64,000 bases of DNA. Origin: JASGKO01 sp049840595 (GTDB lineage Bacteria > Verrucomicrobiota > Verrucomicrobiia > Chthoniobacterales > Chthoniobacteraceae). The stretch covers positions 48,648-112,647 of the forward strand of contig JASGKO010000027.1 in the NCBI GenBank assembly GCA_049840595.1, written 5' to 3'. A model generated the notes under the pieces. It was not told the origin of the DNA. It ran no database searches and saw nothing but the letters and a program-made list of their open reading frames with translations. Below, piece after piece: positions 55,224-64,000 of this stretch; the stretch's first letter is position 1, and the number at the start of each line of letters is the position of its first letter. A program made the translations under genes and the position numbers.

Positions 55224-55946
55224 TCAGGCTGCTTGCATGGCCAGACGTTTGCACAGCTTGTGGGTGTTGAGCAGGTGCCAGCGCCCACCACCAGGCGAAA
55301 CGATTTCCCGACGGTTCAGCTCATCACGAATCTGACGTACCTGGATAATTCCATTCGCCTTCAGTTCCATGATGAGTGGCGCATACTGTTGAGCAACGTT
55401 AGAAGCTTCGGCCTTCAGTTTAACGGCCCTGGATTTACCGGTTTCCCCGATGACCACTCCGCGCCGCTTCGCGGCTGCCATCGCTTCCTTGGTGCGGATG
55501 CTGATGCGGCGGGCCTCCTCTTCCGCGAATGCGGCCTGGAGGTGTAGCATGAACTTGTCTTTGGTGGGTTGATCCACGGCAACGAAGTTCACATTGCTTT
55601 CCATCAACCCTGAGATGAAGTGGACGTTGCGGGCCAGGCGATCCAGTTTGGCGATGACCAACGTGGCCTTGGTCTTGCGGCAGAGGGCTACCGCGTTCAA
55701 CAGTTCGGGCCGGTTGTGAGCCTTCTTACCTGACTCGACCTCGGTAAACTCCGCGATCATTTCTCCACCCTTCCAGGCGATGTAACGGGAGATTGAATCT
55801 CGTTGGGCATCCAGCCCCAGGCCGCTCTCACCCTGCTTGGTCGTATTGACTCGGTAGTAACACACCCACTGGAATGGAGCTGATGCTGAGGAAGGTAACT
55901 CGATCATACGCGGACCCAAAAAATTACAGCTTCCGGTTCCTGTCAA
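55224..55946 (-). CDS. Resolvase/invertase-family recombinase with Ser-to-Asn active site
   Basis: A 240-residue small serine recombinase by fold: QGESGLGLDAQRDSI, LVIAKLDRLARNVHFISGL, DQPTKDKFMLHLQAAFAEEE and the RTKEAM helix, followed by a DNA-binding tail (IIQVRQIRDELNRREI). The expected nucleophile position reads YYRVNTTKQG: codon AAT (Asn) instead of Ser, residue 33 of the longest frame or 21 from ATG 55910. Without that Ser no strand cleavage is expected, so it may be dead, a DNA-binding regulator, or a base-call error. Confidence 0.82.
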   Translation of the reverse strand: MTGTGSCNFLGPRMIELPSSASAPFQWVCYYRVNTTKQGESGLGLDAQRDSISRYIAWKGGEMIAEFTEVESGKKAHNRPELLNAVALCRKTKATLVIAKLDRLARNVHFISGLMESNVNFVAVDQPTKDKFMLHLQAAFAEEEARRISIRTKEAMAAAKRRGVVIGETGKSRAVKLKAEASNVAQQYAPLIMELKANGIIQVRQIRDELNRREIVSPGGGRWHLLNTHKLCKRLAMQAA

Positions 55947-56043
55947 TTATTGCTCAGTCGAGTTTGAGCATGGAGCGACCTATCGGAAATGCTTGGAAAA
56001 ATGGCCGATCTCGATCATGCTGGAAGCACGGTAGGTGCTGGAA

Positions 56044-56804
56044 ATGATCGAAAGGCGAATGATGGAAAAGCTGTTCTTCACAAAACCTGCAGCAATCGCA
56101 GTCACTGCTTGTTGCCTCACCCTCTGTGCTGTCGCAGCGGTGGTCTCACAGGTTGGCCGAGGCAACCACGAAGCCACTACATCGCCGGCGACTGCCTAGC
56201 CAGCCCGACCCAGACGAGGCCGTGGACATGGCCATGCAAGAGTTGGCTGCACGCCATGACTGGTGGCCTCATTCATTACGATCCGTCGAGCAGTAACCTT
56301 TGTCGATCTCGCTACGTCGTCAACGAACGACGGTGTGACCAGGCCGAATGGTTCTTCGTTCCAATCGTTCCGGATCGTGGCGCGTGGCGTCTTCCTCTAC
56401 CTTGACGGAGAAAGAAGACGGCCTTTGTTGAAGTTCAGGATACAGATCTCGTGCCGAAGCTGATTGTTCAGCAGAAGCGGGCCGCCGCGTTGCTCGCAAC
56501 CACCTCGGCCACTCCTCGCGCAACTCCACCAGCAGCGACTCTCGCGGTTGTGGCCCAGTCACCGTTACCCAAGGTTACTCCCGGCTCGTCAATCGCTGAA
56601 GCCTCATACACCCGTGCCACACAGGCTTATCATCAATTCACCTACTGGGCGGCAGTAACCCCCACTCCGACGCCGACTCCCTACGATGCAAGCTCTGCCT
56701 ATATTCCGCCATCGTACGGATCGAAGGACGTTCATGTCAGTGGCTACTTCCGGAAGAACGGCACCTACGTTCATTCCTATTATCGACGCTCGCCCCGCCA
56801 TTGA
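56044..56804 (+). pseudogene. Exported protein with HVxGYxRKNGTYV-type tail, degraded
   Basis: Pieces of one protein appear in three frames. There is a signal peptide at 56044 (FFTKPAAIAVTACCLTLCAVAA) and then PDPDEAVDMAMQELAARHDW near 56210. Next comes FVDLATSS...ARGVFLYLDGE near 56290-56410. The last piece is a C-terminus from about 56406 (KKTAFVEVQDTDLVPKLIV) with Ala/Pro/Thr-rich linkers, ending DVHVSGYFRKNGTYVHSYY. At least three frame changes are needed. The tail motif is common in small exported bacterial proteins of unknown role. Confidence 0.6.
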
Positions 56805-56850
56805 CTCTTGGCCGCTCTCAAGCCTCTTTTCCCGCTCAACGAAGATTGCC

Positions 56851-57092
56851 GCGCCGCGCCGTCTTAGCAACCACCGAAGCCAAGTAGGACGAGCGAAACA
56901 CTGCTGGGTTCAGGAGCCGGAATGGTCATTGCCTCCGCGAACGTGGTGGTGACTTCCACATCATCCCAAGCAACCGAATACGGATAGTTATCGGAGGAGG
57001 AAAGAGTGATGCGTGAAAAAGAGGCCGTGGGTACGGACTGATACTTGATGTCCATCGTGCCGCCGGTGGTGCTGTAGTAGTCAGAATTGTCG
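56851..57092 (-). pseudogene. C-terminal fragment of a PEP-CTERM protein
   Basis: The minus strand encodes a beta-sandwich-like end (VPTASFSRITLSSSDNYPYS, AWDDVEVTTTF) followed by PAPEPSSVSLVLLGFGG, the PEP-CTERM sorting signal read by exosortase. A one-base slip after LLG hides the basic tail: other frames read LLRRRG or AKTARRG. The N-terminal side is missing because the sequence changes to a glycosyltransferase near 57,092. Confidence 0.7.
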
Positions 57093-57100
57093 GTGCGCAC
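57085..57100. other. Apparent chimeric junction between two genomes
   Basis: On the minus strand a glycosyltransferase runs up to AARAEVRT (ending near 57,092). The next codons, DNSDYYSTTGGTMD, belong to the PEP-CTERM protein. Gene content, codon use and error density all change here. Confidence 0.7.
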
Positions 57101-57749
57101 CTCGGCCCGCGCGCGCGGCATCGGCCGGCGCCATGTGGAAGTGTCACCCACCGCCGAGGAGATATTGGCGATGCGCTCTTGCGGCAAATGCAGCCAGGCC
57201 ATCCTTCGGCGCGCGTCGCTTCCGAGGAATCGACGGCAGGAGATCGGCATTCTTGAGCGACTGCAGCTTGCCGTGATACCAGTCGCGCATCCGCGCCCGC
57301 GAAAGGTAATGGCTGGCGTGCACCAGCGGGATCAGGTCGTAGAGCGTGACGGCGGTCGGCGGGTTTCCGGCAGCGCGCCGATATTGGCCAGCGCATCGTC
57401 GGTATAGCCTTCGAACAGGCTGGTGACGTGCACGATGTCAGGCCGCAGCTCGGCCAGCACCTGTTCGCGCACCAGTTCGCCGGCCCGGCGGCGCCAGCTG
57501 TTGGCGGCGTCGTGCGCCGCGACCGGGCCGGGCGCATGCCGGACGCGGATGCGCTCGGGCGGCACCAGGCCGGCGAAGGCCGCGCGCAGCGGTTCGATGG
57601 TCTCGGGGAACAGGTCGGTCAGCGGAGCCAGATTTCATGGCCGCGCGTTCGCGCGCCATGGCTTGCGCGAGCGCGAGCAAATAGCGGCCGATGCCGCGGG
57701 TACGGCTGCCGCTCGACTGGCCTGCCAGGAGGTCGATGACGATGCGCAT
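57092..57749 (-). pseudogene. Glycosyltransferase family 1 fragment, several frameshifts
   Basis: It starts MRIVIDLLAGQSSGSRTRGI (a GT4-type N-terminus), continues RPDIVHVTSLFEGYTDDALA, YDLIPLVHASHYLSRARMR and MAWLHLPQERIANISSAVGD, and ends at the junction near 57,092. Only about half of a usual enzyme is present and at least three frame changes interrupt it. It probably acted in exopolysaccharide synthesis. Confidence 0.7.
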
Positions 57750-57763
57750 GCGATTCTTCCCGC

Positions 57764-58150
57764 TCAGCGCTGCGCGCCCATGGCGCGGCGCAGGTCGGCC
57801 GGCACCAGGCGCGCCGGGCCGCTCAGGGCGGCTTCGGCGGCGCTGTCGACGGCGACCTTGTCATGTGAGCGGGCGCGAGCCAGCGTATAGGCGCCGGATT
57901 GCGCCATCGCCGCGCGCTTCATGCGCGTATGCAGGCGGTTAAGCGGCGCAGCACACCGAGCCGAGGCGGCGCACGGCTTCGATGCGGCCGAGGCGGCGCG
58001 CGATCGCGCCGGGCAGGCGCAGGGGATTCCTGATGATGGTTGAGCAGGCGGCGCGCAAACGCCGTGCCTTCGCGCAGCAGGGCCGTCAGGCGCCAGGATT
58101 TACTGGCATACCACAGCCGCCAGCTCGGCGCGCAATTGTGCTTCGTTCAT
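57764..58150 (-). pseudogene. Frameshifted coding remnant upstream of the glycosyltransferase
   Basis: A start MNEAQLRAELAAV at 58150 quickly hits a stop. Other frames continue SWRLTALLREG and later AVDSAAEAALSGPARLVPADLR, ending at 57764, 15 bp before the glycosyltransferase start. SWRLT-type segments are common near the ends of sugar-transfer proteins. The identity of the whole protein is unclear. Confidence 0.35.
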
Positions 58151-58251
58151 GCGGAAAGCGCAACGCCGGCTGGGGCTGCGCAGGGGTTTTTCGGGACAGG
58201 CAGAGTATAAAGGAAAGCCCCTGCCTAGCAATGAACTAAACCCCTTGAAAC

Positions 58252-58287
58252 AAAAAGCCCGCAGCAGGAAGGCTGCGAGCTTTTTTG
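58252..58287 (-). terminator. Hairpin terminator after doxX-like gene
   Basis: AGCTCGCAGC and GCTGCGGGCT (one G-U pair) with a 7-base loop, followed by TTTTT on the minus strand; T-runs flank both sides, so it may work in both directions. Confidence 0.75.
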
Positions 58288-58302
58288 CGTTGAAGCGCTG
58301 GC

Positions 58303-58712
58303 TCAGGCCGCCTTGCGGCCGTCGATGCTCCAGCCACCCGCGCCGAAGGCGATCAGGTTCAGCATGCCGACCAGGATGGAGACGTTCTTCATGAACATGA
58401 TGAACTGGATCTGCGCCTGCGCCATCCGGGGCGCTGCCGTGGGAAGATGATCGTGACGGGCACCAGGAAGACGGCGAAGGCGGCGGCGACCCGGCGGGCT
58501 TCGGGGCCGAGGACCAGGGCGATGCCGCCGCCCACTTCGAGCAGGATGGTCAGCGGCAGCAGCAGGCCGACGAAAGGCACGCCCATGGCCGTCATGTAGC
58601 CGGCTGTGCCGTCGTAGCCGGTGACCTTGGACCAGCCCGAGAGGATGAAGATCAGGGCGAGGAAGATCCGGCCGACGAGGGCCAGGCCATTGGTGAGGTT
58701 TTCGTTTTTCAT
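58303..58712 (-). pseudogene. DoxX-family membrane protein, frameshifted
   Basis: A protein of about 135 residues with four membrane helices: LVGRIFLALIFILSGWSKV, LLLPLTILLEVGGGIALVL, VAAAFAVFLVPVTIIF and, after a frame change near 58,440, FIMFMKNVSILVGMLNLIAF. It ends IDGRKAA. DoxX proteins are small membrane proteins tied to redox or thiol stress. It sits just downstream of the pirin gene, an often-seen pairing. Confidence 0.8.
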
Positions 58713-58738
58713 GGTGGTACTTCCTAAAAGGTTAAAAG

Positions 58739-59447
58739 CTATTTGGGCAGGTCGAAGACGAGGACTTAGGCTTCGCGCCCCTGGCTCAAGGACAGCAGCG
58801 TTTCATTGGTGACCCTGAAGCCCGTCACCGGTTTGCAATTCCTTGCCATTCACCGTCAGCGCACCGCGCGCCAGGTGGACATAGACCAGGCCGCCAGGCT
58901 GGATTTCCAGCGTGGCTTTCTCGTCGCCATCGAACAGGCCGACATACAGGCTGGCGTCCTGCTGGATCTTCACTGCGCCATCGCGCGCATCACGGCGGCC
59001 GGCGATCACGCGCAGGCCGGCCGCGCTTTTCCTCGGCCGGGAAGTTCTTTTCCTCGTAACCCGGCGCGCTGCCGTACACATTCGGCTCGATCCAGATCTG
59101 CGGCGATGTTCGTCGCCTCGGATGCCGAACGGGTTGAATTCCGAATGGCGTACGCCCGAACCGGCGCTCATGCGCTGCACATCGCCCGGGCGGATGGTGC
59201 TGCCGTTGCCCATGCTGTCCTTGTGGGCGATGGCGCCGTCCAGCACATTGGTGATGATTTCCATGTCGCGGTGGCCGTGGGTGCCGAAACCGGCGCCGGC
59301 GGCGATCGTGTCGTCGTTGATGACGCGCAGCGGGCCGAAACCCATGTTGTCAGGATCGTGATAATCGGCGAAAGAGAAGCTGTGCCGGGCGTTCAGCCAG
59401 CCGTGGTTCGCATGACCCCGTTCTGCGCTTTTGCGGACTTTCAACAT
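58739..59447 (-). pseudogene. Pirin family protein, frameshifted
   Basis: A cupin-fold pirin. The start is MLKVRKSAERGHANHGWLNA. Metal ligands are seen in GFGTHGHRDMEIITNVLDG and SAGSGVRHSEFNPF. The C-terminal half (VKIQQDASLYVGLFDGDEKA, VYVHLARGALTVNGKELQTG) is in frame again after a damaged stretch near 59,000-59,110. A last frame change near 58,825 leads to TNETLLSLSQG. Pirins act as transcription cofactors or quercetinases. Divergent from the LysR gene. Confidence 0.82.
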
Positions 59448-59466
59448 GATCTGCTTATTTCCTGTA

Positions 59467-59484
59467 CAACGATATTGTTGTCGA
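59467..59484. promoter_or_regulatory. Near-palindrome, possible LysR binding site
   Basis: ACAACGATATTGTTGT is almost self-complementary and lies in the 124-bp gap between the divergent pirin and LysR genes, where a LysR regulator usually binds. Confidence 0.5.
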
Positions 59485-59571
59485 TGGCTGCACTATCGAC
59501 CGCAATTTTTCCGGGAATAAGGGCATGATCCGGTGCATCTTGTTCAGTTAATTTGAATAATATTCCCCCGC

Positions 59572-60491
59572 ATGAACCTGACCCTCGAAGCGCTGCGCAT
59601 CATCGACGCCATCGACCGCAAGGGAGCTTTGCCGCCGCCGCCGTCGAGCTCAACCGGGTGCCCTCGGCCATGACCTATTCCGTGCGCAAGCTCGAGGAAG
59701 ACCTCGACGTGCTGCTGTTCGACCGGCGCGGGCATCGCGCCAAGCTCACGCCGGCGGGACTGGAACTGCTGAGCGAAGGGCGTCACCTGTTGAATGCAGC
59801 GACCGAGCTGGAGCAGCGCGTCAAGCGCACCGCCAGCGGCTGGGAGGTCGAGCTCAAGATCGTGTTGGACAACACTCATTCCCTTCGAGCGGATGATCCC
59901 GCTGATCGAGGAGAGTTCGACCGCGAAGGCTCGGGCACGGCGCTGCGGTTTTCCTATGAAGTCCTGTCGGGCGTATGGGAAACGCTGCTCAACGGCCGCG
60001 CCGACCTGGTTATCGGCGCGGCCTTCACCGGGCCGGACATCATCCACATGAGCAGCGGCTTCCAGACGCGGCCGCTGGGCGGCATGGAATGGGTCTTCGC
60101 CGTGGCGCCCTCGCATCCGCTGGCCAAGGTGGAAGGAGCGCTGCCGGCCGACCTGATCCAGCGCTATCGCGCCGTGGCCGTGGGCGATACCAGCCGCACG
60201 GTGCAGCCGACCACCACGGGTCTCCTCACAGGCCAGCAGACGCTGGTGGTGCCGACCATGCAAGCCAAGCTGGCGGCGCAGGTCGCGGGCCTGGGCTGCG
60301 GCCACCTGCCGCGCCTGATGGCGGCGCCTTACATCGCCGATGGCCGGCTGGTCGAAAAGCAGACCGACCGGCCGCGCCAATCCACCACCGGCAAGATCGC
60401 CTGGCGCAGCGGCAGCCGCGGCAAATGCCTGCAGTGGTTCTTGAATCGCCTGGGGCGCGAAGACTTCCAGCGCAGCGTGTTCGAAGTATGA
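59572..60491 (+). pseudogene. LysR-family transcriptional regulator, frameshifted
   Basis: A regulator of about 305 residues. The helix-turn-helix is split between MNLTLEALRIIDAIDRKG and, after a slip near 59,622, LNRVPSAMTYSVRKLEEDLD. Then come VLLFDRRGHRAKLTPAGLEL and an effector domain (GVWETLLNGRADLVIGAAF, GMEWVFAVAPSHPLAKV, GLGCGHLPRLMAAPYI). More slips occur near 59,880-59,930. It diverges from pirin/doxX and probably controls them. Its stop overlaps the gluQRS start. Confidence 0.82.
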
Positions 60492-61333
60492 ACAGCGCCC
60501 CCTACATCGGCCGCTTCGCGCCCTCCCCTACCGGCCCGCTGCATGCGGGTTCGCTGGTGGCCGCGATGGCCAGCTTTCTCGACGCGCGCGCGCATGGCGG
60601 CACATGGCTGGTGCGCATGGAAGACGTGGATGAAGCGCGCACCGTGCCGGGCGCGGCGGAGGATGTCCTGCGCACGCTGCAGGCGCTCGGCATGCAATGG
60701 GATGGCGAAGTCGCGGTGCAGTCGCAACGCAAGGCGCTCTATGCCGCCGCGCGCACGAAGCTCGGCGCGCACGTCTATCCCTGCGGCTGCTCACGCAAGG
60801 AGATCGCCGATTCGCTGTGCATCGTGCACGAGTCACCCGACGCAGCGCGAGCTACCCGGGCACCTGCCGCAATGGCCTCGCGCCCGGCAAGCTACGGCGC
60901 GCGCCTTGCGTGTACGCGTGCCCGATGCGGGCCCCGCGATGAGCACATCTCCTTCGATGACCGCTTGCAGGCCGCAAATGGCCAGGATCTCGAAACCGAG
61001 CCCGGCGACTTCGTGCTGTTGCGTGCCGATGGTTATGGGCGTACCAGCTGGCGGTCGTAGTCGACGATGCCATACAGGGCATCACGCATATCGTGCGCGG
61101 CGTCGACCTGCTCGATTCCACCCCGCGGCAGATTTACTCTGCAGCATTTGCTGGGCACACCCACACCGGCCTATCTGCATGTGCCGGTGGTGGCGAATGC
61201 GCTGGGGGAAAAGCTGTGGAAGCAGAGTGGCGCGCTGGCGCTGGATACTGGGCGTCCGCTCGAAACGCTGCGACAAGCGGTGCGCATCTCGGACGTGGAT
61301 GTGGGAACAGCCGGTTACCTCGTAACTGTCTAG
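60488..61333 (+). pseudogene. gluQ: Glutamyl-Q tRNA(Asp) synthetase, frameshifted
   Basis: A class I synthetase fragment (YadB/GluQRS) that adds glutamate to queuosine in tRNA-Asp. Visible are the HIGH-type GRFAPSPTGPLHAGSLVAAM, VRMEDVDEART, the zinc-site start VYPCGCSRKEI, FVLLRADGYG and, in another frame, GITHIVRGVDLLDSTPRQI and LHVPVVANALGEK. The KLSKQ-like motif reads KLWKQSGAL. Slips fall near 60,850-60,960 and 61,040-61,140. The gene starts by ATGA overlap with LysR. Confidence 0.83.
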
Positions 61334-61427
61334 CGCCTACCGACCAATGGAAGCAAACTGGCGCAATAGGCCGCCCTGTCAAATGAAAGACCCACCATAC
61401 AGACTTCACCAAGCCGTTATCAGTGAC

Positions 61428-62920
61428 TTACGCGGCGCCCCCCAGCAGCGCCGCAACCTGACGTCTTCGGCCTGCTTGGTGTCCACTTGCCGGCGTGACC
61501 AGTTGGTCTTCAGCGGTCGCGGCTCGGCGATATCGTTGCCCGCACGGCTCGTACGGGCGTGAGAACAGGGATCGACTTTCTCGACGGACGGATATGCTGT
61601 CGGCCGTAGGGCTGCGGTACCGGCGGCGGCTGCTGCGCCCTTCGTCGTCTTCGCCGGTTCGCGGCGGCGTTCGGCTACGCTCGCCGCGCGGTTGCCTTCG
61701 CCACGACCGCTCGCCAGTTCCTTCGAGTTGGCCACCGGCACTGAGCTTCTGCTTGATCAGCTTTTCGATTTCGGCCAGGTAGGCGCTCATCCTTGTCCGG
61801 CACAGCGAGATCGCCTCGCCCGATGGCGCCGGCGCGGCCGGTGCGGCCGATGCGGTGCACGTAGTCTTCCGGCATTGTACGGCAGGTCGTAGTTGATCAC
61901 GCAGCGGCAGGTCGTCGATATCGAGGCCGCGCGCGGCAACGTCGGTGGCGACCAGCAGCCTCGATCTCGCCTCTCTTGAAGGCGTCCAGCGCGTGCCATG
62001 CGTTCGTTCTGCGTCTTGTCGCCGTGGATGGCCGCGCCGTTGCATGCCCTCGCGCTCGAGCTGGCGCGCGAGACGCGAGGCGCCGATCTTGTGTTCGCAC
62101 GAAGCACGATGCACCTGCTTTGCGCCCGCGCCAGATGTGCACCACGGCGGCGCGCTTTCGTCTCCTGCCACCTTGTAGACCACCTGGTCGACGGTCTCGG
62201 CGGTGGTGTTGCGGCGCGCGACTTCGATGAGTCACCGGGCTGTTGAGGAGCTCGTTGGCGAGCTTCTTGATGTCGTTGCGAGAAGGTGGCCGAGAACAGC
62301 AGGTTCTGGCGCTGCTTGCCGGCAGCAGATGCCATGATGCGCTTGATGTCGGGCATGAAGCCCATGTCGAGCATGCGGTCGGCTTCGTCGAGCACGAAGA
62401 TCTCGACCTGCGACAGGTTCACCGTCTTCTGCTCGATGTGGTCGAGCAGGCGTCCCGGCGTGGCGACCAGGATCTCGACGCCCGCGCGCACGCATCGGTC
62501 TGCGGCTTCATGTCCACGCCGCCGAACACGCACGGTGCGAGCGCAGGCCGGTGTGCTGGCGTAATCCTTGACGTTCTCGTCGACCTGGTCGGCGAGCTCG
62601 CGCGTGGGCGTGAGGATCAGCGCGCGCACCGGGTGACGCGCCGGCGAGGCGCTGGTGTTGGCCTGCGGCAGCAGGCGCTGGATGATCGGCAGCGAGAAGC
62701 CGGCGGTCTTGCCCGTGCCCGTCTGCGCAGCGCCCATGACGTCGCTGCCCTACAGGACCATGGGGATGGCCTGCGCCTGGATCGGCGTGGGCTTGGTATA
62801 GCCCTGGTCGGACAAGGCGCGCAGGATATCGGGCGAAAGGCCGAAGTCTTCAAAGCGCACGTTTTGCGGCGCGGCGGCGGGTGCTGCGGTATCGACAGTA
62901 GCGGTATCGGAATCTGACAT
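61428..62920 (-). pseudogene. rhlE: DEAD-box RNA helicase (RhlE-like), heavily frameshifted
   Basis: A helicase of about 490 residues. The Q motif is FEDFGLSPDILRALSDQGYT, motif I AAQTGTGKTAGF, Ia LTPTRELA, Ib ILVATPGRLLDHIE, II FVLDEADRMLDMGFMPDIKR, III FSATF, and the C-terminal HRIGRTGRAG motif VI is in another frame. A TAG interrupts VL-GSDVMGA near 62,750 where a Gln codon is expected. The end is Arg/Gly-rich. At least six frame changes are needed. Confidence 0.82.
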
Positions 62921-63200
62921 TGTGAGAAGTGGGCCTCCTGCCAGTGCGGCGCGGCGGGGAATCCCGCTGCTCTCGCCTGTGTCAGCCCGATGTACCTAAA
63001 AAATGTGAAGCGTTATGAATCGATCAAGACCTGGATCCCTGCCGGAGCTGCCATGGGCGGCGGCCCGGGAAGGCGGCGAGCGCGGCATGGCATGTTCGCC
63101 CGGACTCGGAAGGCGCGCCTGAAGGCTGGCCGGGGATCGAAGACCCGACATGATACCAAACATCGGGTGGCGCAGGTGTCATCCGCCCGCCCGGCGTGGC
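62921..63200. other. Intergenic stretch, no gene seen
   Basis: About 280 bp between two minus-strand genes. It presumably holds the helicase promoter and the end of the isomerase transcript; no clear hairpin with a U-tract was found. Confidence 0.4.
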
Positions 63201-64000
63201 TTATTCGGCCTTCGCAAGGAAAGGCCTGAGCCCGCGCAGGGAAGCGGCCACGGCATCTAGCTGGCCCAGGCCGTCCGGATACTCCTCCTGCTCGACGACG
63301 ATCCATTCGGTGCCGCCGGCGCTGCGCACGGCGGCGACGAGGCCGGCCCAGTCGGCCCGGTCGCGCCCGATCAGAGGCGTGCCGGCCGCGCCGCGCCGCG
63401 GGAGTTTGGCCTTGAAATGGGTGGTGACGGTGCGGCCCGGATAGCGGCGGACCAGTGCGGCGGGATCCTTGCCGGCGAAGCGCGTCCAGCCGACGTCCTG
63501 CTGCAGCACGACTTCTTCGGCGTACCTGCCGCGATCGCATCCCAGGGCGTCCAGGCCGTCGGCCCCGGCCATTTCCCCGGCATGATTGTGATAGCCGATG
63601 CGCATGCCCAGCGGCGCGAGCCTGGCCGCCAGCGCCGACAGCTCTTGCGCCACATTGGCCGCGCCGGCCAGCGTGAAGGCGCGGCGGTCCATCGCGATCA
63701 CCAGGGTTTGGCAGCCCAGCGTCTTGTAGAAAACCGTGGTCGCCTCGAATGCGCCCTCCTTCAAGGCCTCGAAATGCATATGGGCGCCGGCGCATTGCAG
63801 GCCGGTCTTGTCCAGGAAGCTGCGCAGCCTACCGCGTCATTGGCAAAGCGGCCGAATTCGCCGGCGAATTCCACACCCTCGAAACCCAGCCCGGCCAGCC
63901 TGGTGAGCGTACCTTCGAAATCCTTCTTCACCTCATCCTTGACGGACCACAGCTGCACGCCGAGGCGCGGCGCCGCCGGCGCGGCTTCGACAGGACGGGA
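63201..64000 (-). pseudogene. Sugar phosphate isomerase/epimerase (TIM barrel), 5' end outside window, frameshifted
   Basis: An AP-endonuclease-2-type TIM-barrel protein. The visible N-terminal side is RLGVQLWSVKDEVKKDFEGT and LAGLGFEGVEFAGEFGRFAN; after a slip near 63,830 come HMHFEALKEGAF, LGMRIGYHNHAGEM, LQQDVGWTRFAGKDP, TVTTHFKAKLP and EWIVVEQEEYPDGLG. His, Glu and Asp metal ligands are in YHNHAGE, VGW and VEQE. The gene runs past the right edge; the upstream Ala/Pro-rich stretch suggests an exported precursor. Confidence 0.78.

Noticed and set aside
57085..57100. Join as horizontal transfer of a betaproteobacterial island
   Set aside because: No integrase, tRNA or repeat at the join, genes are cut mid-protein on both sides, and error density jumps; an artefact is simpler.

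Overview
The window looks like two different genomes joined end to end. About 1-57,090 reads as one bacterial chromosome, most like Verrucomicrobiota: GC-rich housekeeping genes, weak Shine-Dalgarno sites, a short GSII-type glutamine synthetase, a family 4 pectin lyase, a huge secreted YD-repeat protein and a PEP-CTERM tail. From about 57,090 to 64,000 the genes (glycosyltransferase, DoxX, pirin, LysR, GluQRS, RhlE, TIM-barrel isomerase) look like a betaproteobacterium of the Massilia/Oxalobacteraceae type and are peppered with frameshifts. I read the join as an assembly or read chimera. The taxonomy rests on gene content only.

Layout. 1-29,000 is ordinary chromosome: sulfotransferase; leuC, an SH3-like protein and leuD; a vapBC pair overlapping an AAA ATPase and rnhA; repeat-rich intergenic DNA; pyk; a TauE-type exporter; an ACT protein; araA; folD with an acyltransferase; a RedB-like thiol protein overlapping a hybrid histidine kinase; a PL4 lyase; an aldo/keto reductase; HAD phosphatase with PPK2; glnA; a kinase-like/PP2C pair; rarA; a DEDD exonuclease ending in an 11-bp tandem repeat; and an RpoD-like sigma factor.

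At 29,968 the comM/yifB gene stops abruptly and accessory DNA begins. 30,484-40,647 is AT-richer and carries a tightly packed minus-strand cassette: TPR protein, secreted calcium-repeat protein, a YD-repeat (Rhs-like) protein of about 2,280 aa with a unique C-terminal tip, and a small signal-peptide protein that could be its immunity partner. A small secreted protein and an exported nucleosidase-like protein lie beside it. 42,115-56,000 carries mobile-element functions: a large serine recombinase with two companion genes, a primase-polymerase-like gene, a broken SF3-type helicase gene, an XRE regulator, GYF/Sel1 and TPR proteins, a PcfJ-like/SymE-like module, and a resolvase whose catalytic serine is replaced by asparagine.

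No rRNA, tRNA, CRISPR array or recognisable riboswitch was seen. Single-base frameshifts occur in the RedB-like, YD-repeat and helicase genes, often at short homopolymers, become frequent after 56,000 and are pervasive after 57,090. Some broken genes may therefore be sequencing errors rather than true pseudogenes.
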